DNA of 64,000 nt from an uncultured Saprospiraceae bacterium (GTDB lineage Bacteria > Bacteroidota > Bacteroidia > Chitinophagales > Saprospiraceae): the NCBI GenBank assembly GCA_937959115.1, contig CALGAW010000045.1, forward strand, positions 56,454-120,453. The letters are read 5' to 3'. The translations under genes were made by a program, and so were the position numbers. Position 1 is the stretch's first letter. Each line of letters starts with the position of its first letter. Positions 43,901-54,195 of this stretch are shown in pieces. A model generated the notes under the pieces. The model did no database searches and was not told where the DNA came from. It was given only the letters and a program-made list of their open reading frames with translations.

Positions 43901-45935
43901 CAATCGTATCTACTATGGTTAATTGATAATTTCCTTGAGACAAACCCGTGAGGTCTTCTGTAGTTTCACCGTTTGACCATTGATAAGAGTAGGGAGCCGT
44001 GCCACCTATCACACTTACACTGATCATTCCTGAAGGATAGTTCGGGCACAATTCGTCCTGAACGGCATCTAATGTAGGACTCATTGTGTTGGAAACATTC
44101 GGAATATGGATAGGATCTGAGACGAACGAACAATGGTATACATCTGAAATGGTCAACTGATAAGTTCCAGACAAAGCGCCTGTGATGTCTTGTTGTGTCG
44201 AACCATTTGACCAAGCATAACTGTAGGGCGGCGTTCCCCCTGTTGGCGTAATCAGAATGCTGCCATTTATACTACCCGTGCATTCCATTTGAATGACGTC
44301 GATGTTGATTCCTATGTTATCTGGAGCATTGGCTACTGAAAATGGGCCATTTATTAATGAACAACCTGTTGAATCGGTTATGGTTACGGTGTAGTTGCCT
44401 GCGATGAGTCCTGTTAAGTCTTCCTGTGATGCGCCGTTCGACCAGTGAAAGGTGTAGGGAGTGATACCTCCAAGAGTCATTAAGTCGATACTTCCGTCTG
44501 TTGAGTTGTCGCAGGAGATATCTGTTGTGCTTGCTGACGATGTTATAACATCTGGACTATTCATTTTAAATACAACACCATAACTACCAGTAGCAGCAAA
44601 ACCTCCATCGTCAGATTGGACAAGTGCAGTTAAAGAGCTATATCCATTTCGAGATATGGCCTTCATCCAATCTAAACTTCCGGAATCGTCTAGTTTGAAT
44701 GCTGTATATTCATAGTTGTCAGAATAGGCGGTCAATAAAAAACTACCATCTTTTGTTTGTTTTACATCAGTGCCATAAAGCGGCATATTCGGTCCTGTAG
44801 AATGTTGCCACACTAAATTCCCATTCATATCTAATAGAATGGTCCAACATTTTATTCCTGGATGTGTTCCAGCTAAATCACCGTCATCAGAATAGGAAAA
44901 ACCTGTTACAACGAATCTCCCGTCCATTGTTTCTTGAATTTCATTCGGAGAGTCCCAGCCAGTTCCTCCATATGTTTTTTGCCAGATTAGGTTTCCTGAA
45001 TTCCCGAATTTTATAATATTGTAACCATTACCATTACCATTACCAATTATGTAACCACCATCAGTGGTTTGCCTAATTGCCCCTCTTTGAATAAACTTTT
45101 TCCATAAAATATTTCCTAAATGATCTAATTTAAAGATAAAACCAGTTAAGTTATTTGGAATACCTGTAAGATCTCCATCAGTCGAGCTTGTCGATCCTGT
45201 TAAAATATACCCACCATCTATCGTTTGTTGAATGTTCGGACTGTATTCGTGATCACTTCCGCCATACGTTTTTTGCCAAACTAAATTTCCAGAGTTATCT
45301 AGCTTTATAATCCAACAATCATAATTTCCATGATTTCCTGTCACATCCCCATCATTTGATCCAGAATGGCCAGCAACAATAAAACCGCCATCAAATGTTT
45401 GCTGAATTGAATTTGCATCGTCATACGAACTTCCTCCAAATGATTTTGTCCAAACGAGACTTCCATTAACATCTAACTTTTCAATCAGATAATCTGAAAC
45501 GAAAGTTAGAGAATCAAACTTTCTTCCAGCTATAACATATCCTTTATCCGTTGTTTGTATTATTGCCTCGGCATATTTAAACGAATCAGGCTTAACTTCC
45601 CACTCAATAATTGGTTCCTCTTCAAATGAAACTATGGTATGAGCCGTTTCGGAACACCCACTTCCATCCGTTACCGAAAGGAAATAAGTCCCTTGCTCCA
45701 AATTGGAAACTACCTTTGTTGTAGCTCCGTTCGACCATAGATAAACGTAATTGCCTGTGCCCCCAGTAACTGTTGCGTCAATTGCGCCATTCGCAATATA
45801 GCATGTGGTATTTGTTACGGTAAGCTCTAAAGTACAGGTTGGTGGGGGTGGAGATTCTAGGTTGTGCGTCTTTCCATTCGTATACGTCAGTATAAGGAGA
45901 AAAACAGTTGCTATTGAAAAGAGGATTGGTCTCAA
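40998..45935 (-). CDS. SprB-repeat and propeller protein with T9SS sorting domain
   Basis: A 1,645-residue secreted protein. Signal peptide (MRPILFSIATVFLLILTYTN), an SprB unit (GGTGNYVYLWSNGATT), a first set of about seven blade-like units with 'YGGS..D....I..T.DGGFI..G...S.DGDV' pattern and KLDNSGNLVWQKT endings, several SprB units (GGTPPYSYAWSNG), a second propeller set, five or more further SprB units, and a C-terminal type IX sorting domain (FSLFPNPASSLVTLEVDLE...GIYFVKLTIGEQQLVKKLVV). The propeller-like blades resemble those of other Bacteroidota proteins. Export across the outer membrane and surface attachment are therefore expected; ligand unknown. A fragment of its last SprB unit is duplicated downstream. 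Confidence 0.9.
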   Translation of the reverse strand: MRPILFSIATVFLLILTYTNGKTHNLESPPPPTCTLELTVTNTTCYIANGAIDATVTGGTGNYVYLWSNGATTKVVSNLEQGTYFLSVTDGSGCSETAHTIVSFEEEPIIEWEVKPDSFKYAEAIIQTTDKGYVIAGRKFDSLTFVSDYLIEKLDVNGSLVWTKSFGGSSYDDANSIQQTFDGGFIVAGHSGSNDGDVTGNHGNYDCWIIKLDNSGNLVWQKTYGGSDHEYSPNIQQTIDGGYILTGSTSSTDGDLTGIPNNLTGFIFKLDHLGNILWKKFIQRGAIRQTTDGGYIIGNGNGNGYNIIKFGNSGNLIWQKTYGGTGWDSPNEIQETMDGRFVVTGFSYSDDGDLAGTHPGIKCWTILLDMNGNLVWQHSTGPNMPLYGTDVKQTKDGSFLLTAYSDNYEYTAFKLDDSGSLDWMKAISRNGYSSLTALVQSDDGGFAATGSYGVVFKMNSPDVITSSASTTDISCDNSTDGSIDLMTLGGITPYTFHWSNGASQEDLTGLIAGNYTVTITDSTGCSLINGPFSVANAPDNIGINIDVIQMECTGSINGSILITPTGGTPPYSYAWSNGSTQQDITGALSGTYQLTISDVYHCSFVSDPIHIPNVSNTMSPTLDAVQDELCPNYPSGMISVSVIGGTAPYSYQWSNGETTEDLTGLSQGNYQLTIVDTIGCITNLGPVTVSSSVLTSTVSKTTLTCISSSDGSINLTVSDGVPPYTYLWSNGSTNTVLSNLPAGNYTATIIDNGGCQITSNTVIVPSSPPTLIQWEQSYGGSSLDYASAIQQTQDGGYIVAGTTNSLDGDVTCHSSQLDYWIIKLDAIGNLEWQQCYNGGLNDEARSIQQTSDGGYIVTGKRVEYTFFPGDSDGHTIKLDAFGNIVWQHTLSGDYNGGAHKVVETASGGFLVAGYYAQSQLGNYYDYYDLFTLYRLNSAGVQVWGTSIGGSNNEQATAVAELNSGDIIAAGWTESNDGDVSGNHGGIDIWLVKIIGPGGPGWKKCLGGSGYDSATDILATPDGGFIVIGETSSHNGDVSYNYGGRDCWVVKLNNLGAIEWEKTYGGSGNEGATGIRATPDGEYLISAYSNSINGDVTMNQGGLDYWVFKIDATGNLIWQKTFGGSSFDVASAIDFTNDGGLVLAGTSASTNGDVSANKGYEDFWVVKLGYPEIITTQIDTVIQESCPNTSDGVIQVTATGGIAPYSFDWSNGESTEDISGLTSGSYDLTITDLNGCFSIVGPIVVGTIPNTLVLQVDSIQYTSCPVAQDGSIDITISGGSPPFTYLWSNGATTEDIFGLPSGSYSLLITDSNGCVTVEDPIGIGALQSSIAIQVDSIFHESCSMAADGSIDLTAVGGLPPFTFLWSDGSTDEDPKGLSAGSYFLTVTDSNGCTQEFGPLDIIQASPSMLVTYSSMNISCNGLNDGSIDLTLSGGLPPYTYIWNNGDTTEDVFGLPFGNYTCTIIDAIGCSVLSQTIQLTEPTAIYVSGTVTDETLPAENDGSIVLTTSGGTGPYTFVWDNGAMTQNLSGLAPGDYCVSATDATGCFLDTCYTVLPGMSAVVDLEGTNQFSLFPNPASSLVTLEVDLETNDLFTVQVMGSLGQILLEYSDIRTKQVSLELNDFSSGIYFVKLTIGEQQLVKKLVVAK

Positions 45936-46821
45936 TTGTTTTGGTTTAAATTATAATCAATTCTAAGTGGGGAATATCCTACACTACAGTTTTAACATTA
46001 CTTAAAATAGGTGCAATTATGATAATAATCAATTGTTATCTTATAAGTGATGGCATTTGGTTCATAATCGTACCCATTTTGACGATAAATGTAGAACAAT
46101 CGAACATTCAAACAACCGAGCAATGAGTCTACTCTAAATCTTTTTATCTACTTTACGCATCACGCTTTTAACAACCTTTGTAAACGCCCTTGATATGATT
46201 GCAAATAGTTCTTTTTTGTTCGATCATTTAAATAAGAAGCATTAATAAAATATTTGACTGAATCCGATTTCGACAACATCAGAGACAATGTTTCATTTGC
46301 AATATCACAAAAAAAATGTTGCCAGTTTTTACAACAAATGGTCACGAAATACTAGGCACTATCTCCATTATCCTAACATGAAGCACGACTAGAAGCAATG
46401 CGATATTTGTTTTTATATTTTTCATGATCTCTTCTTCCTGAGATTTGGAAATAGCTGTTCCATTCAGCCATTTTTGTGGGCTTTTAGTATTTCTATCTTT
46501 TCGGATTGAATTATTGGTTATGAATCGGCAAAATAGACATAAATTTCGATTGTATCCTAATAGGATTGATTTTCTAGTACCAGGCGCAATTACAATCCAC
46601 ATCCTTACGAAGACATTTGCATAAAGATTGAACCAATCAAGATAGATAAAATTCATCTAATTAATTCATCATCAATTGTTTTTGGAAGAATAAAAAAATA
46701 GGTATATTAGTATTTTAGGGTTCAGTTTTGAATGAATAGTTGTATTGCAACCAGACTTAATATGCTCTAGAATTAAAATTAGAAAAAACCAAGTAACTCT
46801 GTTCTTAATCTTAAATATTTT
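45936..46821. other. Large intergenic region with possible degenerate small genes
   Basis: Nearly 900 bp between the SprB protein and the CARDB protein. Only weak frames are present (see 46160-46425). No promoter of the exact consensus or terminator was identified. The sequence is AT-rich throughout. Confidence 0.4.
46160..46425 (-). CDS. Two possible coupled small ORFs, unknown
   Basis: On the minus strand a 27-codon frame (start 46425, MKNIKTNIALLLVVLHVRIM, signal-like) ends in TGA that overlaps a GTG (GTGA, 46345-46342) opening a 61-residue frame (ending RTKKNYLQSYQGRLQRLLKA at 46160). Coupled overlap and reasonable codon choice hint at coding, but no homology is recognised and either frame may be a chance open stretch or a frameshifted remnant. 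Confidence 0.25.
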
Positions 46822-49800
46822 ATGAAAAATAGATTTCTCTCCCGAATTCTAGTTTCGTTTATCTTCTTCTGCTGCTGCTTCGACATTAGTTTTGCCACCA
46901 ACATAAGTGGAACGATTACACAAAACGACACATTAACATTGTCAGAAAGTCCTTACGTACTTTCAGGTGATTTGACGATCCCAGACTCCGTAACACTAAC
47001 CATCGAACCAGGGGTCAGCATAGAGTTCCCAGGTTACTCCTACGACATCCTCGTAAACGGAACATTAATCGCTGTAGGAACTCCATCTGACACCATTTCC
47101 TTTTATAGTAATTCTACAGCTTATGGAGGAGGATCCATTGTACTGGAAGATGGGAGTTCTGGCCATCACCTTCAATATTGTTCGTTCAACAATCTGGGCG
47201 TTCACTCGGCCTCTTACTACGATACCGGATTATATATTGCAGACACAAATCCATCAGTCGATTATTGTACGTTTACGCATTGTGGTACTGGAGGATATAC
47301 ACATATTCGAACCCGTGCGACTGCTCTTGAAAATTTTGGATCCAACAATGATCTATATAGAGTGTATCTTTTAAATAATACCCTGGATACGACCAGCATT
47401 TGGCCAAACATAGATGTTGGAGGATTTGAGTATGTTATCACCGCTACTCAGACCCTTCCTTTTGGAGATACCTTGACTATTGAACCTGGGGTCACAATAG
47501 ACCTGAGTTCTTATAATCGGAATCTGATTATCAATGGAGCACTAATCGCTGCGGGAACTCCATCTGACACCATTTCCTTTTATAGTAGTTCTACTGATTA
47601 TGGAGGAGGATCAATTGTGCTGGGAGACGGTAGTACTGGTCATCACCTTCAATATTGTTCGTTCAACAATCTGGGCATTCACGGGAGCTCCATTTATGAT
47701 ACTGGATTATATGTCGCAGACACAAATCCATCAGTCGATTATTGTACGTTTACACATTGTGGTACGGGAGGATATACACATATTCGAACCCGTGCGACCG
47801 CTCTTGAAAATTTTGGAGCTAACAATGATTTATATAGAGTGTATCTTTTAGATAATACCCTAGATAAGACCAGCATTTGGCCAAACCTAGATATTGGAGG
47901 TTTTGAGTATGTTATCACCGATAATCAGAACCTTCCTTTTGGAGATACCTTAACTATTAAACCAGGGGTCACAATCGACCTGAGTTATTTTAATCGGGAT
48001 CTGATTATCAATGGTACACTAATCGCAGAGGGAACACCTTCCGAAAATATTACATTTTTTAGTTCTTCTTCTTCAGGAGGAGGATCCGTGGTACTTGCAG
48101 ATGGTAGTATCAATCATCGTCTTCAGTATTGCACGTTTAACAAATTGGGAATTCACGGTAGCTCTTACTATGATGCTGGACTATATGTTGCAGATACAAA
48201 TCCAATAGTCGATCATTGTACGTTTACAAATTGTGGTACGGGAGGAGTTAAACACATCAGTGCCAGAGCAACATCACTTGACAACTTTGGTAGTTTTAAT
48301 GATTTATTTCGTGTTTATTTGCTTGATGCCACGCTTGATCGCACAAGTCTATGGCCCAATATAGACACAAGTGGCTTCGAATATGTCATAACCGCCAACC
48401 AAACCCTTCCAGTAGGAGAAACGTTAATTATTGAACCGGCAGTTACCATCGACCTAAGTTATTATAATCGGAGTTTGATTATTAATGGAACGCTAATCGC
48501 TGAGGGAACATCTTCCGAGAATATTACATTTTCTAGTTCTTCTTCTGCAGGAGGAGGATCCGTGGTACTTGCAGATGGAAGTATCGATCATCGCCTACAG
48601 TATTGTACGTTCAACAAATTGGGAATTCACGGGGCCTCTATTTATGATACTGGATTATATGTTGCAGATACAAAACCCTTAGTCGATTATTGTACGTTTA
48701 CAAATTGTGGAACGGGAGGATATTCACATATTCGAAGCAGAGCAACCGCTCTTGAAAATTTTGGACCCAACAATGATCTATTCAGGGCATATATTTTAAA
48801 TAATACCTTGGATAGGACCAGTATTTGGCCAAACATAGATGTTGGAGGTTTTGAATATGTCCTTATCGCTGATCAGACACTTCCTGCTGGTGACACCTTG
48901 ACTATTGAACCCGGAGTAGATATAAACTTAAGCTACCTGGATCGGGATCTGATTATCAATGGTACACTAATAGCGTCTGGACTTGAAAACGATCCAATTG
49001 GTTTTTCGAGTTCTAGTTCAGCCGGAGGTGGATCCGTTGTTTTAAACAACCCAATTACCACAAGTGTTATTTCCTATTGCTCCTTTTCCAAGCTAGGTAT
49101 TCATGGTAACTCTACCTATGATTGTGCATTGCGCGTACAAGGAGCGTGTCAGGTTACAAACTCTGAATTTAGGGATAACATCCGAGGTATCTATATTACT
49201 TCTTTTGTTTCTCCTATTATCCGTTTAAATCAAATTTTCGACAATACAAATGGGATTCAAATCTCTCAAAGCGATCATCCGAATATTTCTTTCAACTCCA
49301 TTGAAAACAATTCCAGCTGGGGGCTTTATAACGGAGGAACAAATGTAGTAGATGCTTGTAATAACTGGTGGGGAGACCCAACAGGGCCTTACCATTCAGT
49401 CAACAATCCTAGCGGACTAGGTAACCAAGTTTCAAACAATGTACTGGCAGGAGATTGTTTCCTTAGCGAGCCTACTTATGTCCAGATTACTCCTTTAGTA
49501 CTAGGAACTTCTTGTATTGGGACCTCTGATGGTAGTATCAATTTAACCATACGCGGCGGAGTTCCACCATACACCTTTGCATGGAGCAATTCAAGTACAG
49601 ACAGTCTACTTACTGACCTAATCGCAGGTACCTACGCAGTTACTGTCTATGATGCGGACTCCTTAACTGCTATAGAATCCTATCTTGTTGAAGATCCACC
49701 ACAGGTAACGATTACAGCTTCAGGTTCTGACACAATATGTTATGGAAGTGCTATTTTGCTTACCGCTAATAATGCTTCTACAATTCAATGGTCCACCAGC

Positions 49801-52800
49801 GACACGACTGCACAGATAACTGTAGCCCCAGATACAACAACAACCTACTATTTGTCCGGCACCTACGCAAGTAGCTGCCCTTATTCCGATAGCATTACCA
49901 TCCATGTTGTTCCTTACAACCCACCTGGACAGATTACAGCGATGATTCCGGCAGACAGTACAGACAATCTCCGCTTACCCCTCAATTTATCTTGGGTTCC
50001 AGTAGCCAATGCTTTATATTACGACCTGTATATTTGGTTAGATTCCCTACCAAGACCAGCTACCCCGACTGTCGCAGGCATAACGGATATCAACTATACC
50101 TACAATGGTAGCTTGTTTTATTCCTTACCCTACAAGTGGCAAATCATTGCCCGAAACAACTGCTTCGCTACGGATGGTGTCGAGCAGCAATTTACCTTAC
50201 GGGAATTGCCCGATGCGGTAGTCTATGACGTTATTATACCTACAACTGCTTTTTCCGGACAATTGTTATCGGTAGACTGGCAGGTCAAAAATGAGGGGTT
50301 AGGACAAACCTTGGCACAACAATGGATAGATGCGGTATATCTTTCTACAGATTCTACTTTAGAGACCTCTGTTGATCTCTATCTGGGAGGAACGTCCAAC
50401 TTCAGTGCCTTAAATCCGCAAGAAATTTACGCGCAATCAGAGACTTTCACCATCCCAAACGGATTGGATGGAAATTACTATGTCATCGTTGTGACAGATC
50501 GGTTTAACGCTTTGCTGGAATCTGATGACACCAATAACTCAACAACAAGCAGTGCGCCAATGTTGATCAACCTTACTCCTCCGCCTGATCTGCAAGTGAC
50601 GAATATTTCTGTACTTGGCAATACAACTGTTTTTTCAGGGACTACACTCGATCTGTCTTACACTGTATCAAACAATGGTACAGGTGGCACGGTTGCTACT
50701 TTTTGGAGGGACCGGATTTATCTTTCTTTAGACACCATCGTTAACGCTGGAGACTATAATCTTTCAACGATTAACCGTTCGGCGGAATTACTGGAAAATG
50801 AAAATTATTCAACTACAAAAACAGTAACCATTCCGAACCATATTTTTGGGACGTATTATCTATTAGTAAGAACGGATTTAAACAATCATGTATACGAATA
50901 CCTGTACGAAAACAACAATGTCAACCAAAGTGTGCCGCTTACGGTAACGCTTTTCCCTCCACCAGATCTTGTCCCGACCAATATGATTGGACCTGTATCT
51001 GCCAATAACAAAGAGGTCGTCACGGTAAACTGGCAGGTTGAGAATCAAGGAGCTTCGGCTGCAACAACCAATTGGTTAGACAGGGTATACTTATCTAAAA
51101 ACCCTACCCTAATCCCTGGTGAATATGTGGAAGTCGCCTATAAATACCAAAGCACAGATTTAAATATTTCTGAAAACTATTCCGTTTCCAGATCATTGAT
51201 TATTCCACCAGACATCGGAGGAATTTATTACTTCATCCTTGTTACAGATCAAAGCAATAAAGTAGCAGAGTATGCCGGAGAAAGCAATAACATGTTAGCA
51301 AGTAGTCCAATTCAGATTCATACACCGGATTTGACACCAATTTCTTTCCAAAGCCCAGCTACCATTGTGGCAGGCCAGTCCATCAATTTGGATTGGAGCG
51401 TTCAAAATATTGGAGTAGGAAAACTCAACAACACTAATTGGGAAGATCGATTGTACCTCTCTACTTCACCAGTGTTTGATCAGGCAACTGCAATCCCGGC
51501 AACCACCAAAAACCAAATGAGCGCTTTGGAATCTGGTGACAGTCTGAGTACACAACATAGTTTTACCATACCGCCAAATCTTAGTGGCTCTTATTACTGG
51601 ACGTTATGGATAAATCAGGATCAAGGTGTATATGAACATGCAGATACGCTCAACAACATTTACACCGATCCCCAACCCATTAACATTCAGTCATTAGACC
51701 CAGTAGATTTAGAAATAATTCAATTGAACACTCCTGCGTCCACCCTGGCAGGCATAAGCATTCCAATCGATTTTACAATAAAAAATAACAGTTCAACAAA
51801 TATTCAAAATTCGATTTGGGTTGACCGGATTTATCTTTCAGCTGCACCTTTTTGGATGCACCCAGACAGTGCAATATTGTTGAAGAATTTAGGCCAAAAC
51901 AGAACCTTATTAAGTAGTGATACGTATTCCGAACAAACAAGTGTAGTGCTTCCAATGCTCCCAGGAGGAATATCTGTAAATACGTGCTATCTCTACGCGT
52001 TTACTGACGCTTCAGACAACTTGTATGAGGGCACAAATGAGACAAACAATATACTACGTAGTGATCCCATCACCGTGACCGCACCAGCGACAGACTTGGA
52101 TGTATTCTGTTTTATGGGTGAGGACACCCTGACCTCCGGCGAAGCAACGACTATTCGCTGGACGGTAGAGAATCTTGGCGACACCTCAGTCTTGAGCAAT
52201 TACTGGTTTTGGTATGATGGTGTTTATCTGTCAGAGGACACGTTGTTCGATGCTGGTGATCAATTTATCTTTGACTATCCAGTATATAACACAGATGTGG
52301 TGAACAACCGATATGGTAAAATCAATCAGACATTAAACATTCCTAATGGTATATCTGGGGATTATTATTTGTTTATGGTGGCGGATCATACGGAGTTGAG
52401 TTATGATATTGATTATTCGAATAATGCTACGTTGCGAACATTAGTCGATGGTGTGATTCTTCGGGGGAATGATGGCTTGCCAAAACCGATTCACTTTGTC
52501 GTACCGCCAACTGCAGATTTGATTATTGAGAACTTCGATGCTCCGCAGACTGGACTTTCCGGTCAACCCATTGAGATCAATTGGTCTATTAAAAATGCAG
52601 GCAATGGTGCAACAACTTCAAATGGCTGGAATGACAAGATCTATCTCTCTACGAATAGCACACTCGACAACAATGATGTCCTGCTGGGTAGTTTCGCCAC
52701 AGATACAACCTTAGTCCCTGGTGGGTCATACGATGCTACCTTAGAAGTATTTTTACCAGTCTCGGCAACTGGCAACTATTATCTGATTTTTGCTACAGAT

Positions 52801-54162
52801 GCAGACGATACGGAATACGAGTATCAAGGAGAAGTAAATAATACATTAAATGCAGTCATTACGGTAGTTCAACCCTTGCCTTCTGATCTTATAGTGAGTG
52901 AAGTCGCCGCCCCTACAAATGCTACAGTAGGCAATCCGGTAAACGTCTCCTGGACGATTCGTAATATTGGAGTTAATCCGGCCTGTGGTTATATGCGTGA
53001 AGCGGTATTCTTCTCAACCGATACGATACTAGACGAATTTGATGTATTGATTGGTACGTTGGATAACACGTTAAACCTGGCACCGCTTAGTACCGAAGTC
53101 CATAACCTTAATGTTTCCTTGCCCGGAATGGTGATAGATGATTACCATGTGATTGTCCAAACGGATTTACTGGATAATATTTTGGAAACGAATGAGCAAA
53201 ACAATAAAGGGTTAAACGAAACTACTGTATCGGTAGCTATTCCGGAATTGCCACTGGATGTTTTGACACCGAATACACTGACGAATTATTCACCCATCTA
53301 TTATCGAATAGAAATTGCAGATTCCTTATATAATGAAACGCTAAAAATCAGGCTGGAAGGTGATTCCATTAATGGTTCTAATGAGCTATTTGTTCGGTTT
53401 GCCGGAATTCCATCCCGAACTACTTATGATTATGCTGAGCAAGCGCCATTCTTCGGTCATCAGGAATTGATCGTTCCTAATCTGCAACCAGGCACCTACT
53501 ATTTGATGGTTTACGGAGCAAACACACAAGGAAGTGCGCAGCCCATCACCTTACTTGCTTCCATCTTGAATTTTGAGGTGAGTGCCGTTGAAGCAAATGA
53601 AGGAGGCAACACTGGGCAGGTAACCGTAAAAGTCACTGGGGCAAAATTTGAAGAAAATATGGCTGTGATCCTAGACAAAGGAAGTGATGGCATTCATATC
53701 GCCACAGCGGTTTATTATATGAATCCTACTACCTTGTTTGCCACCTTTGATCTGGTAGGAGCAACTATCGGTTTGTACGATTTGACAGTACGAAAAGCAA
53801 GTGGCAAAACAGCTACACTCCAAGATGGATTTACCGTGTTGGAAGGACTGCCACCTTCCATGATATTCAGTATTGATCATCCGCCAAACACGCGTCTCAA
53901 TCGTATTGTACCCATGACATTACAAGTTGTCAATGACGGGAATGTAGACATCCCGCTTATCGAAATATATGCGATGAGTCTTCAAGGGGCCTACTTAGGC
54001 AGAACGGCTACAGAATTGGATTATGAGCGCCAGGATGTTCCTGTTGACTTGCATGTGCCAGGAGAACCATTGGAGGTGTTGCGGCCAGGAGCAACAGTGG
54101 CTGTTCCACTGTACACCTTATCGAATGCTCCGATGCGCTTCCAGTTAGTGGAGATGGATTAA
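46822..54162 (+). CDS. Giant secreted beta-helix/CARDB protein
   Basis: A 2,446-residue secreted protein. Signal peptide (residues 1-25), then five tandem units of about 158-159 residues that look like right-handed beta-helix modules, each with LTIEPGVxIDL, LIINGTLIAxGTPS, HHLQYCSFNNLG and VDYCTFTxCGTGG motifs. A final CASS-type helix end (INQIFDNTNGIQIS) and CNNWWGDPTGP follow; then one SprB unit (GGVPPYTFAWSNS, about 913-925), a short Ig-like region, eight CARDB units (about 1140-2110; each PDLxxxxxxxP...W.V.NxG.....W.DRIYLS), a PPC-like domain, and an IPT-like domain. It lacks a recognisable T9SS tail. CARDB units often mediate surface adhesion. The ending is close to the peptidase gene (33 bp away), so the two are probably co-transcribed. 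Confidence 0.85.
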   Translation: MKNRFLSRILVSFIFFCCCFDISFATNISGTITQNDTLTLSESPYVLSGDLTIPDSVTLTIEPGVSIEFPGYSYDILVNGTLIAVGTPSDTISFYSNSTAYGGGSIVLEDGSSGHHLQYCSFNNLGVHSASYYDTGLYIADTNPSVDYCTFTHCGTGGYTHIRTRATALENFGSNNDLYRVYLLNNTLDTTSIWPNIDVGGFEYVITATQTLPFGDTLTIEPGVTIDLSSYNRNLIINGALIAAGTPSDTISFYSSSTDYGGGSIVLGDGSTGHHLQYCSFNNLGIHGSSIYDTGLYVADTNPSVDYCTFTHCGTGGYTHIRTRATALENFGANNDLYRVYLLDNTLDKTSIWPNLDIGGFEYVITDNQNLPFGDTLTIKPGVTIDLSYFNRDLIINGTLIAEGTPSENITFFSSSSSGGGSVVLADGSINHRLQYCTFNKLGIHGSSYYDAGLYVADTNPIVDHCTFTNCGTGGVKHISARATSLDNFGSFNDLFRVYLLDATLDRTSLWPNIDTSGFEYVITANQTLPVGETLIIEPAVTIDLSYYNRSLIINGTLIAEGTSSENITFSSSSSAGGGSVVLADGSIDHRLQYCTFNKLGIHGASIYDTGLYVADTKPLVDYCTFTNCGTGGYSHIRSRATALENFGPNNDLFRAYILNNTLDRTSIWPNIDVGGFEYVLIADQTLPAGDTLTIEPGVDINLSYLDRDLIINGTLIASGLENDPIGFSSSSSAGGGSVVLNNPITTSVISYCSFSKLGIHGNSTYDCALRVQGACQVTNSEFRDNIRGIYITSFVSPIIRLNQIFDNTNGIQISQSDHPNISFNSIENNSSWGLYNGGTNVVDACNNWWGDPTGPYHSVNNPSGLGNQVSNNVLAGDCFLSEPTYVQITPLVLGTSCIGTSDGSINLTIRGGVPPYTFAWSNSSTDSLLTDLIAGTYAVTVYDADSLTAIESYLVEDPPQVTITASGSDTICYGSAILLTANNASTIQWSTSDTTAQITVAPDTTTTYYLSGTYASSCPYSDSITIHVVPYNPPGQITAMIPADSTDNLRLPLNLSWVPVANALYYDLYIWLDSLPRPATPTVAGITDINYTYNGSLFYSLPYKWQIIARNNCFATDGVEQQFTLRELPDAVVYDVIIPTTAFSGQLLSVDWQVKNEGLGQTLAQQWIDAVYLSTDSTLETSVDLYLGGTSNFSALNPQEIYAQSETFTIPNGLDGNYYVIVVTDRFNALLESDDTNNSTTSSAPMLINLTPPPDLQVTNISVLGNTTVFSGTTLDLSYTVSNNGTGGTVATFWRDRIYLSLDTIVNAGDYNLSTINRSAELLENENYSTTKTVTIPNHIFGTYYLLVRTDLNNHVYEYLYENNNVNQSVPLTVTLFPPPDLVPTNMIGPVSANNKEVVTVNWQVENQGASAATTNWLDRVYLSKNPTLIPGEYVEVAYKYQSTDLNISENYSVSRSLIIPPDIGGIYYFILVTDQSNKVAEYAGESNNMLASSPIQIHTPDLTPISFQSPATIVAGQSINLDWSVQNIGVGKLNNTNWEDRLYLSTSPVFDQATAIPATTKNQMSALESGDSLSTQHSFTIPPNLSGSYYWTLWINQDQGVYEHADTLNNIYTDPQPINIQSLDPVDLEIIQLNTPASTLAGISIPIDFTIKNNSSTNIQNSIWVDRIYLSAAPFWMHPDSAILLKNLGQNRTLLSSDTYSEQTSVVLPMLPGGISVNTCYLYAFTDASDNLYEGTNETNNILRSDPITVTAPATDLDVFCFMGEDTLTSGEATTIRWTVENLGDTSVLSNYWFWYDGVYLSEDTLFDAGDQFIFDYPVYNTDVVNNRYGKINQTLNIPNGISGDYYLFMVADHTELSYDIDYSNNATLRTLVDGVILRGNDGLPKPIHFVVPPTADLIIENFDAPQTGLSGQPIEINWSIKNAGNGATTSNGWNDKIYLSTNSTLDNNDVLLGSFATDTTLVPGGSYDATLEVFLPVSATGNYYLIFATDADDTEYEYQGEVNNTLNAVITVVQPLPSDLIVSEVAAPTNATVGNPVNVSWTIRNIGVNPACGYMREAVFFSTDTILDEFDVLIGTLDNTLNLAPLSTEVHNLNVSLPGMVIDDYHVIVQTDLLDNILETNEQNNKGLNETTVSVAIPELPLDVLTPNTLTNYSPIYYRIEIADSLYNETLKIRLEGDSINGSNELFVRFAGIPSRTTYDYAEQAPFFGHQELIVPNLQPGTYYLMVYGANTQGSAQPITLLASILNFEVSAVEANEGGNTGQVTVKVTGAKFEENMAVILDKGSDGIHIATAVYYMNPTTLFATFDLVGATIGLYDLTVRKASGKTATLQDGFTVLEGLPPSMIFSIDHPPNTRLNRIVPMTLQVVNDGNVDIPLIEIYAMSLQGAYLGRTATELDYERQDVPVDLHVPGEPLEVLRPGATVAVPLYTLSNAPMRFQLVEMD
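46980..49090 (+). repeat. Five tandem 474-477-bp coding repeats
   Basis: The 'EPGV' segment recurs at about 47001, 47480, 47957, 48431 and 48905, so the period is about 474-479 bp. Copies share long stretches of near-identical DNA (for example 'CTTCAATATTGTTCGTTCAA' in copies 1 and 2), showing recent amplification, although the third and fourth copies have diverged. Confidence 0.75.
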
Positions 54163-54195
54163 CTATTGGCTTGTTTAACTGAAAAGAGAAAGAAA

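Noticed and set aside
46980..49090. CRISPR-like array
   Set aside because: The repeats are 475-bp coding units without spacers, in frame in one protein.
54166..54195. TTG start for the metallopeptidase
   Set aside because: The ATG at 54196 gives a clean signal peptide and leaves a normal spacing from the upstream gene.
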